A stretch of 64,000 bases of DNA from Chloroflexota bacterium (GTDB lineage: Bacteria; Chloroflexota; Anaerolineae; DTLA01), in the NCBI GenBank assembly GCA_014874485.1, contig JADBJK010000024.1, forward strand, positions 1-64,000. The letters are read 5' to 3'. Shown here one piece after another: positions 49,985-56,966 of this stretch (within the stretch, counting starts at the first letter, position 1; every line of letters starts with the position of its first letter). The position numbers and the translations under genes were made by a program. The notes below the pieces were generated by a model. That model was not told where the DNA came from and made no database searches. It saw only the letters and a program-made list of their open reading frames with translations.

Positions 49985-50143
49985 TGCTCTACTCTCCTTT
50001 GGTCGGTACGAGGGTTGTTCGGCGCCATTGTACCACGAGTTGGCCGCAGGGGGAAATCAACACGTTTGCAGCGGTCAGCGGTCAGCAGTCGGCGGTCAGC
50101 ATGTGTTCGGTGCTGTGCTGGTGTGGTGATGCTGATGCACGAT

Positions 50144-50399
50144 CTAGCAGTTGATCACAGAGAAGATTGCCTGTTGTCATTGCGAGCGAAGCAATCTCAC
50201 GCCGTAGAGATTGCTTCGGGGGCTGCGCGCCCTCGCAATGACAACTTCTGCCTGTCATTGCGAGCGAAGCGAAGCATCTCGGTGGGCGAGATTCTTCGGC
50301 GCTCCGCTCCTCAGTAGGGACAATTCATGAATTGTCCCTACGGGCGCTGCGCGCCCTCGCAATGACAAACGATCAAGAATCCCTGTGGCAAAGTGCTAG
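50144..50399. mobile_element. CTAG-bounded intergenic element (copy 6, complete)
   Basis: CTAG occurs at both ends (50144-50147, 50396-50399). Left arm: CAGTTGATCACAGAGAAGAT, then TGTCATTGCGAGCG. Right arm on the minus strand: CACTTTGCCACAGGGATTCT, then TGTCATTGCGAGG. A nested palindrome lies at 50314-50341. The right CTAG supplies the stop of the HgdB-like gene. The remaining 49985-50143 has GGTCAGC repeats only. Confidence 0.72.
50314..50341. repeat. 28-nt palindrome GTAGGGACAATTCATG-type
   Basis: A perfect 14-bp inverted repeat centred on CATG (arm GTAGGGACAATTCA). A copy with one mismatch lies at 9549-9576, also inside a CTAG-bounded element. Confidence 0.7.
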
Positions 50400-51604
50400 C
50401 GTCCCAGGCTCTCCATGAATGCCTGGATGCGCGTGGCCAGTTGGCTCTCGGCGAAGGCGCGGGTGTCGCACATGTCGGCTTCCAGGATGAGCGTGGGGAT
50501 GCCAGCCTCACGCTCCAGGATGCGGCGCAGGTCGTACTGGCCGAACGAGTAGGGCTTGCACGAGCGGTTGGAGTGGAACACCGCGCCGTCAATGCCAAAG
50601 TCGCGCACCATCTGCACCATGACGCGGGCGCGGTTGGGGACCTGCTGGTTGATGTACACGGTGGTGTAGGCCAGCGCCAGCCCGCGGATGGGGTCGTCGG
50701 CGTCCACCGACACGGCCCAGGCGTTGGTGTACGTGTCGGCGACAACGCACGCGCCGCGTTTGATGAACTGGCTAAACACCGCGAACAGGCGCGGCCAGAT
50801 GGCGATGTTGTCCCACAGCAGGCGAACCCGCTCGTCCACGACCGCGCCCTCGCGGCGGGCGATGCGCCCCTCGGCCTCGCACTTTAGCCGACGGTAGTAC
50901 CACGGCGCCCAGCGCGTGCCGCGCAGCACGACGATGGGGGCCATGGCGATGAACAGGTCGGGCGCGTTCAGCGGCGACGGGCGCGCCTTGCACAGTTCGC
51001 GGATTTCCTTCCACAGGCCGACGGCCTCGTTGGAATAGGCGACGGCGCGGCGAAGTCGGCGGTCGTCCAGTCGGCGGCGCGTGTGGGCCTCCAGCCAGGC
51101 GATCATCTCGCGCAGTTGTGCCTCCACGTAGGCGAGGGTGTGCGCGGGCGGTTCGTCGGCGTGCACGTAGGGCACGTCCAGCAGGAACAGCGGAACGCCG
51201 AAATAACGGGCGAGGTACTGATACCACTTGACCACCGTGCCGCAGATGTTGTTGGACGCGATGAGCAGGTCGGGGCGGGGCAGGCCGCCCATGGGGGCCC
51301 TGTCGGGTGCGAAGACGGAGCCGATGGACGTGCGCGCGTAGGAGCACACATCCTGCGACAGCCCCTCGGCCTCTGCGGCTTGACATAAATCTGTTGCTGC
51401 GCGTTGCGCCCCGCACAAAGCCCCATAGTTTTCGGGGTAGACCGACGCGATGCCCATGGCTTCCAGGATTTCAATCGGTGCGCCGCTGGTAACCCACGCC
51501 AGAGGCCGCACGCGTCCGATCCAGCGGCTACGCAAGTAGTAGGCCGTCATCAGGCGGTTCAGGGCGGTGGCGCTTTGCAATTTGCGATAAGGGCGGGTGG
51601 TCAT
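50396..51604 (-). CDS. 2-hydroxyacyl-CoA dehydratase subunit (HgdB/BcrC family), A
   Basis: 402 residues. Conserved cysteines occur in NYGALCGAQR, ASNNICGTVVKW and HSNRSCKPYSFGQYD, the [4Fe-4S] ligands and substrate-site region of this family. With its neighbour it would form the heterodimeric dehydratase or reductase that works by a radical mechanism after ATP-driven activation. No HgdC/BadF-type activator gene is in the window. ATG 51604 overlaps the stop of subunit B by 4 nt. Confidence 0.85.
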   Translation of the reverse strand: MTTRPYRKLQSATALNRLMTAYYLRSRWIGRVRPLAWVTSGAPIEILEAMGIASVYPENYGALCGAQRAATDLCQAAEAEGLSQDVCSYARTSIGSVFAPDRAPMGGLPRPDLLIASNNICGTVVKWYQYLARYFGVPLFLLDVPYVHADEPPAHTLAYVEAQLREMIAWLEAHTRRRLDDRRLRRAVAYSNEAVGLWKEIRELCKARPSPLNAPDLFIAMAPIVVLRGTRWAPWYYRRLKCEAEGRIARREGAVVDERVRLLWDNIAIWPRLFAVFSQFIKRGACVVADTYTNAWAVSVDADDPIRGLALAYTTVYINQQVPNRARVMVQMVRDFGIDGAVFHSNRSCKPYSFGQYDLRRILEREAGIPTLILEADMCDTRAFAESQLATRIQAFMESLGR

Positions 51605-52722
51605 GGCGTTCGCCCTCCCAGCATCTCGGCGAAGGCTTGCAGGCGCGTGCGCCACTGGGCGGTGGCTGGCCCTGCGTCGTCTTCCAGGGTGATGTGGGGG
51701 ATGCCTGCGACGTCCAGGTCGCGGCGCGCGTCGGCGTAGTCAAAGGCATGGGGGTCGCAGAACTTCTGCAGGTAGAAGATCACGCCATGCGCTTGCCGTT
51801 GTCGGGCCAGCGCCACCAGCGCTGCGCCACGCCGCCAGCCCTCGCGGTGCTTGGCGGGGCAGGGCGTGCGCCCCAGGTAGCGTGTGGCCAGCGCCTCCAG
51901 CGGCGGGGCGTCGGCACTGACCTGGCCTTCCATGTAGCGGGCGCTGGTGCACAGGTCGTCGCCTGCCAGGTGTAGGCCCACTTCGTCCGCGAGGGTGGGC
52001 ACGGTCAGGTCGTCCAGGATGGCGCCAACGAGCATGGCCCGCGGGCGGCTCGTGATTGGCGATGCGGCCTCTACTTGCGGGATGAGGCTTTCGGCCAGGG
52101 GGATGAACTCCTCGCGCGGCATGGTCTGCGCGGCAAGCGTGGCTGCATAGAACTCCGCGTTGGTCATGCGGTCGCGCAGGGTGTCCAAGCGGCCCAGGAG
52201 CGCACGGACGCGGTTGCACAGGGCGATGGCGGCGCGGATGTCATCGTCGCCGATGGGTTTCCCCATCAGGCGCTGCAGCGCCGCGCGGAACTCTATCAGT
52301 TCGCGGAGCATGTACTCCGCCGCGTGGGGGCCATCCAGGCGGGTGGGCACGTTGACGACCCACGCGAACCCATCTGCGAAGCGCATCCGCCAGATGTCGG
52401 CGAGCGCCTGCATGGTGTCGCACGAGTGGGCGAAGACCGCGCCCGCGAAGCCTGCTAACTCGTCGTCGGCGGCCTGTTCCAGCAGGGAGCGGGCCAGGGG
52501 ACAGGCGTAACTCTGCAGGTGTTCGCCCCACGCGCCCGACTGCGAAGGCTGCTTGCGCACGCGCACGGGCGCGAACCCCGCCGCGAGGATGATCTCCTCG
52601 GGGGCGTAGGAGCAGAACACGGCCATGGGGCGCGCACGTGGGTATTCGGCAATCCAACGGTTGGGCGGCAATGCCGCGGCAGTCTTGAATCGGGCGAGGA
52701 CAGCGTCTTTGTCGGTGTTCAT
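51601..52722 (-). CDS. 2-hydroxyacyl-CoA dehydratase subunit (HgdB/BcrC family), B
   Basis: 373 residues, a paralogue of subunit A. Cysteines in SYACPLARSLL, FAHSCDTMQALADIW and YLQKFCDPHAFDY match the family cluster ligands. It is co-translated with A and follows the FMN reductase gene by 21 nt. The substrate is unknown. Confidence 0.85.
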   Translation of the reverse strand: MNTDKDAVLARFKTAAALPPNRWIAEYPRARPMAVFCSYAPEEIILAAGFAPVRVRKQPSQSGAWGEHLQSYACPLARSLLEQAADDELAGFAGAVFAHSCDTMQALADIWRMRFADGFAWVVNVPTRLDGPHAAEYMLRELIEFRAALQRLMGKPIGDDDIRAAIALCNRVRALLGRLDTLRDRMTNAEFYAATLAAQTMPREEFIPLAESLIPQVEAASPITSRPRAMLVGAILDDLTVPTLADEVGLHLAGDDLCTSARYMEGQVSADAPPLEALATRYLGRTPCPAKHREGWRRGAALVALARQRQAHGVIFYLQKFCDPHAFDYADARRDLDVAGIPHITLEDDAGPATAQWRTRLQAFAEMLGGRTP

Positions 52723-52743
52723 GTTGCCATGTGCCTCACGTCG

Positions 52744-53613
52744 CTACAGGCTGGGGGTCGGCGGGCGAATCCACGTCTCGCCGAGGTCGTCGTACCGCGC
52801 GCGCAGAGCCTTGATCTCCTGGCGGTGGGCCATGAACCGCGCGCCCGAAGGCACGACCCAGTCCTGGATGTGATGGTGGAATCCCGACGGTGTCCAGCGT
52901 TCGCTGCGGGAGTCCGCGTCAAAGCGCACGCGGGGTTCGCCCTCGTCCAGAGTCAGCCGCCCCTCCTGCCCGCAGATGGGGCAGACGACGTGCTCGCCTT
53001 GGATGTGGAAGTAGTCCGCGCCGCACGTCGGGCAGACATTCGGGGGCGGGGCCATCGGCTCTTGCGATACGAGACGGCGGCCCAGGTCGCGGGCGGTGGC
53101 AAGCGCGTCGGGTTGCAGCAGCACCTCGCCAGGCCCTGTGGCGTATGCGCTCATCCAGCCCATGAGCCGCCCGCCCAGCGCCATGGCCAGCGTGTTGTAG
53201 AACGCGATGGCCACGCCGCGCCAGGGTTCCAGCCCGCCGACGGTGAGGGTGATGGCCGCCTTGGGTCGCACCTCGGCCCATTCGGGCGCAGACGACCACA
53301 TGAGGAGCCGATCCAGGATGCGCTTCGCCTGGGCGACGGGGCCGACCAGGTACACAGGCCCCGCGATGAGGAAGGCGTCGGCGCGGGACACCTGATCCAG
53401 CAGGAATGCCATGTCGTCGGCGAGGGGGCAGGGCTGGCCCCGCAGAGCGCAGACCATGCAGCCCGTGCACTGCTCCACGCGCAGGTCGGTGAGCCGCATG
53501 AGGGCCAGGGTTTCGGCTCCGACCTCGCGCGCGCCTGCCAGTGCCTCCCGCGCCAGGACTTCGCAGTTCCCCCAGGCCCGCGCCGATCCGATGAGCGCTA
53601 GGATAGTCGCCAT
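52744..53613 (-). CDS. NADPH-dependent FMN reductase fused to a zinc ribbon
   Basis: 289 residues. Residues 1-190 are a flavodoxin-like FMN reductase (LALIGSARAWGNCEVLAREA, CTGCMVCALRGQPCPLADDM, FLIAGPVYLVGPVAQAKRIL). Residues about 193-220 are a zinc ribbon (CPTCGADYF, CPICGQEG). It may supply electrons to the two HgdB-like proteins encoded next. Start ATG 53613 follows CGGAGGGAAGCCA. Confidence 0.85.
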   Translation of the reverse strand: MATILALIGSARAWGNCEVLAREALAGAREVGAETLALMRLTDLRVEQCTGCMVCALRGQPCPLADDMAFLLDQVSRADAFLIAGPVYLVGPVAQAKRILDRLLMWSSAPEWAEVRPKAAITLTVGGLEPWRGVAIAFYNTLAMALGGRLMGWMSAYATGPGEVLLQPDALATARDLGRRLVSQEPMAPPPNVCPTCGADYFHIQGEHVVCPICGQEGRLTLDEGEPRVRFDADSRSERWTPSGFHHHIQDWVVPSGARFMAHRQEIKALRARYDDLGETWIRPPTPSL

Positions 53614-53662
53614 TGGCTTCCCTCCGCAAGTGGGTGCTTGGTCGTCAGTGCGTTCTGCGCCG

Positions 53663-54850
53663 CTATCGGCTCAGGATGTGCCTCCGCAGCAGGTTGAGCG
53701 CGGTGGTTACCACCCACGTGCGCCCGAAGGCATCGCGCGTGGGCCGCGTGAGAATCTGACAATCGGACGCGGCCGGGCCAGCGAAGGCGATGGCGCTGCC
53801 GCCCTGCGCCCCGACGACGGCCAGGCCGTAGGTCGCGCCGAATCGGTGGCGGACGGCGTTGGCAACGGTCTGCGCAGCCAGGCATGCGTCGCCGCTCTCG
53901 TCCCAGGTCGCGCCGATGGCGCTGACGGCGCGTTCGGCCGCCGCGACGATGCCGCCCGCGAAGCCCACCACATCCCGCACCGACGCCAGGCGCTGGGTCA
54001 ACTGGCCGCCGGTTACCGTCTCCAGCACGGCAAGGGTTTCGCCCCGCGCCTGGAGCAATTGCAGCACGACCTCCTCCAGCGTCTGTGCGCCGGTGCCGTA
54101 GATGCTGTCGCCCAGGCGCTCGCGGACACGGGCCTCCATTTCGTCCAGCAGGCGCTCGGCCTCCTCCTCGGTGGCGGCTTTGGCGGTGATGCGCACGTCG
54201 GTTTGGCCAGGGTGCGCGTTCAGGCCGATGGTGGGGTTGCGGCTCTGCATCAGGTCGGCGATACGCTGGTCCACCGCGCTCTCGCCGATGGCGCACGTCT
54301 TTAGGACGCGGGTCTTGATGACCTCGTGCAGACCGAACCGCTCCCGCAGGTACGGGATGACGGCGTGCTCCATGAGGTATTCCAGTTCCCGCGGCACGCC
54401 GGGCAGCGCGATAACTGCGCCGGTCGGAGTCTCCACGGCGAAGCAGGGGGCCGTGCCCACGGGGTTCTCAATCACCACCGCGCCCGCCGGGATGTACGCC
54501 TGTTGGATGTTGTTCTCCGTCATCCGGTAGCCGAAACTGCGGAAGCGGGCCTCAATGGCGGCGAGGAGTTCGGGATGCAGGACGAGCGGGCGGCCTGTGG
54601 CGCGGGCCACTGCCTGCCGCGTAACGTCGTCCACCGTGGGGCCGAGGCCGCCGGTGATGATAACCAGGTCGGCGCGGCGCATGGCGAGCGCGATGGCTTC
54701 TGCCGTCCGCTCTTCGTTGTCGCCAACGGTCGTGCGATAGTGGACGGTGATGCCCAGCCCGCGCAATTGGCGCGACAGGTAGGCGGCGTTGGTGTCCACC
54801 AGGTCGCCCAGCAGGAGTTCGGTGCCCGATGTGATGATTTCAGCACGCAT
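53663..54850 (-). CDS. cinA: CinA-like protein with degenerate C-terminal amidase domain
   Basis: 395 residues. The N-terminal MoaB/MogA-like COG1058 domain is intact (EIITSGTELLLGDLVDTNAA, ITGGLGPTVDDVTR, ALPGVPREL). The C-terminal CinA/PncC domain from about residue 250 lacks the family ESCTGG signature, reading LETVTGGQLTQRL, and the TGIAGPGG region is also absent, so NMN deamidase activity is doubtful. Family members hydrolyse ADP-ribose (N-domain) and NMN (C-domain). The start overlaps the ThiF-like stop (TGATG). Confidence 0.87.
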   Translation of the reverse strand: MRAEIITSGTELLLGDLVDTNAAYLSRQLRGLGITVHYRTTVGDNEERTAEAIALAMRRADLVIITGGLGPTVDDVTRQAVARATGRPLVLHPELLAAIEARFRSFGYRMTENNIQQAYIPAGAVVIENPVGTAPCFAVETPTGAVIALPGVPRELEYLMEHAVIPYLRERFGLHEVIKTRVLKTCAIGESAVDQRIADLMQSRNPTIGLNAHPGQTDVRITAKAATEEEAERLLDEMEARVRERLGDSIYGTGAQTLEEVVLQLLQARGETLAVLETVTGGQLTQRLASVRDVVGFAGGIVAAAERAVSAIGATWDESGDACLAAQTVANAVRHRFGATYGLAVVGAQGGSAIAFAGPAASDCQILTRPTRDAFGRTWVVTTALNLLRRHILSR

Positions 54851-55698
54851 CAGGCGTCTCCGAGTCGCAGGATTTCCACGGATCCCTGTTCCGCGTCCAT
54901 GAGCAACATGCGGTTGCGCAGGGGCTGTCCGCGGCCCGTGATGAGTTTGATGACCTCTTGAATTTGCCACGAGGCGATCATCATGGGCGTGGCGGCGGGG
55001 TTGCCCCACAGCGCCTCGGCGCCGCGCTCGGGCGACTTGCCCTCGGGGTACAGGGCGAACAAACCCACGTCGCCTGGGAAGATGGTCATCACCTGGCCGA
55101 TGTAGCCGGCGATGGCTCCGTGCACCATGGGCACGCCCAGGCTCTGCGCGACGCGCTGGAGCAGGAACCGTGTGGGCAGGGTGTCTAGCGCGTCCACGAT
55201 GACGTGCGAACCTGCCAGCAGCCGGGGCAGCGATTCGGCGTCGGCCCAGACGGCGTGCGCGACGGTTTCCACGGCCGGGTTGAGTTGGCGGACGCGGTCG
55301 GCGGCGACGTCGGCCTTGGACAAGCCCAGCGTGGACTCCCAGCACAGCGCCTGGCGGTTCAGGTTGTTCTCGGCGAAGCGGTCGCCGTCAATGAGGATGA
55401 GGCGGCCCACGCCCATGCGTGCCAGCCCCTCCACGATCCAGCCGCCCAGCCCGCCCAGCCCGACGATGCCCACGGTGGCGCGGAGCAGGGCCAGTTGCCC
55501 GTCCCAGCCCACCGTGCCCAGGCTGCGCTGGTAGCGCGCGGGGAGGACGCGGCTCTCCACGGCGGCGATTTGCACGTCACGGCGGGGCAGGTCGAATTCG
55601 TCGGCCAGGGCCTTTTCGGCGGCGAGGGGCAGGAGGCGAAGGTCGCCTTCCTGGATGGCGGAGGCCAGGAGTCGGTCTCGCAAGGCGGTTTCGTTCAT
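54850..55698 (-). CDS. ThiF/MoeB/HesA-family adenylyltransferase
   Basis: 282 residues. The Rossmann nucleotide loop VGIVGLGGLGGWIVEGLARM, the DGDRFAENNLNRQ strand, and DALDTLPTRFLLQ are typical of E1-like enzymes that adenylate the C-terminus of a ThiS/MoaD-type sulfur carrier. The zinc-binding cysteines of MoeB are not seen, so the partner is uncertain. It is the first gene of a five-gene operon with cinA, an FMN reductase and two HgdB-like genes. ATG 55698 follows CGGAGAGCAACC. Confidence 0.85.
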   Translation of the reverse strand: MNETALRDRLLASAIQEGDLRLLPLAAEKALADEFDLPRRDVQIAAVESRVLPARYQRSLGTVGWDGQLALLRATVGIVGLGGLGGWIVEGLARMGVGRLILIDGDRFAENNLNRQALCWESTLGLSKADVAADRVRQLNPAVETVAHAVWADAESLPRLLAGSHVIVDALDTLPTRFLLQRVAQSLGVPMVHGAIAGYIGQVMTIFPGDVGLFALYPEGKSPERGAEALWGNPAATPMMIASWQIQEVIKLITGRGQPLRNRMLLMDAEQGSVEILRLGDA

Positions 55699-55734
55699 GG
55701 TTGCTCTCCGTGTGAACGGTGGTTTGATAGGGGA

Positions 55735-55763
55735 ATGGTAGCATGGTTGGGCAGGCCGCGCAA
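55735..55763 (-). promoter_or_regulatory. Promoter of the thiF-cinA-hgdB operon
   Basis: TTGCGC (55758-55763) and TACCAT (55735-55740) are 17 bp apart on the minus strand. Confidence 0.5.
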
Positions 55764-56147
55764 GTGCGGGCGGCAAACTCGCCTTCGTTGTTAACTCAGT
55801 GTTGACCACCGTCTGCCATTTCAAGAAAGTCGCGCATCGCGTCTGGGGGTACTTCCGTGCACGGCTCGGGCTCACGATGGCGGCGTTGAATCCTGGTGCA
55901 ATGGAATGGCCTTCAGCCAGACAAGGACGGCTTTGTCAGGCAGGCCATCGCCGAGTTCAGTTTGTGAAGTAGCACCATTGGTTACTACCAGTCTGTGCTG
56001 TCAATTCTTTCACCATCCCCCGCAACCCGCAGGTCTGATCCATGCCTGTGCGCGCGATTTTCTCGCGGATCGGCGCGAGTTAGGCGAAATGTGCTGCCCA
56101 AATCCAAGTGAGAGAAGTTGACCGGTTATGGCGGGCGGCCACCCGAC
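55764..56147. other. Intergenic region with no assignable gene
   Basis: About 380 bp of lower GC content than its surroundings. Short open frames exist on both strands, but none has a ribosome site plus a recognisable domain. It may be a decayed gene; I cannot identify it. Confidence 0.4.
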
Positions 56148-56912
56148 CTACGGGTTCACGGGCCAGATGACGCTGAGACAGGTGGGGCCGCCGTCGGCCT
56201 TGGCGAACTCGGACAGGTTCACGGGCTGCACCTGCAAGCCCAGTTCCTTGAGCAGGGTCGCGGCCCTGGGGTATCCGGCCGGGATGATGGCCTTCGCGCC
56301 GAACACCAGCGCGTCGGCGGTCGGCTCCTCGCCTTCGGGGACGGGAACCCAGTCCAGGCCGATCTCGGCGGCAAGGGGCGCGAACGCGGCGACGGCGTAC
56401 AGCCTCCCGTTGCCCAGGTAGGCCGCACCTGATTTCAGGTGAAGCATGCCAGGGGGCAGGGGCACGGCGTGGGCCTCCACGCCCAGTTTGGCGGCGAGTT
56501 GTGCGATGCCTTCCCGGTTGGTGCGGTCGCCAAGCCCGACATAGGCCACGTCCTCTACCCACAGCACGTCGCCGCCGTCCAGCGTGCCGGGCGGCTCCAC
56601 CTGCGCGATGTGCAGCCCGTGGGCCTCTAGGGTGGGGCGCAGGGTCTCGCCCTCGCCCTGGCGCGACGGAGCGCCGGATCGGGTGAGGAGCGCCTTGCCG
56701 TTGCGAACCACGACGGCGTCCTCCACGAAGCAGCCGTCGGGAAAGCGCTCGTCGGGCGGGAGGGTGATGACTTCCAGCCCGATGTTGCGCAGAGCGCGGC
56801 AGTAGCCGTCGTGCTGGCGGCGGGCTTCGTCCGGGTCAATCCGCGCGGACGTGGAGGATATGGCCTTTACATAACTGTTGCCAGGCGTGCGGGTCAGTGC
56901 AATCCAGCGCAT
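56148..56912 (-). CDS. Dimethylarginine dimethylaminohydrolase/arginine deiminase-like protein
   Basis: 254 residues of the guanidino-group hydrolase fold. Substrate and catalytic residues appear in PDGCFVEDAVVV, PPGTLDGGDVLWVED, GMLHLKSGAAYL (catalytic His) and GGPTCLSVI (catalytic Cys near the C-terminus). It probably hydrolyses citrulline-forming substrates such as methylarginines. Start ATG 56912 follows ACAGGAGGCACCC. Confidence 0.88.
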   Translation of the reverse strand: MRWIALTRTPGNSYVKAISSTSARIDPDEARRQHDGYCRALRNIGLEVITLPPDERFPDGCFVEDAVVVRNGKALLTRSGAPSRQGEGETLRPTLEAHGLHIAQVEPPGTLDGGDVLWVEDVAYVGLGDRTNREGIAQLAAKLGVEAHAVPLPPGMLHLKSGAAYLGNGRLYAVAAFAPLAAEIGLDWVPVPEGEEPTADALVFGAKAIIPAGYPRAATLLKELGLQVQPVNLSEFAKADGGPTCLSVIWPVNP

Positions 56913-56966
56913 GGGTGCCTCCTGTGTGAGTGTGGTGTGTCCGGAATGCTCTCCGTGTGCACAGCG

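Noticed and set aside
56080-56121. Small gene in 55906-56121
   Set aside because: No ribosome site and no recognisable domain; kept only as an unassigned region.
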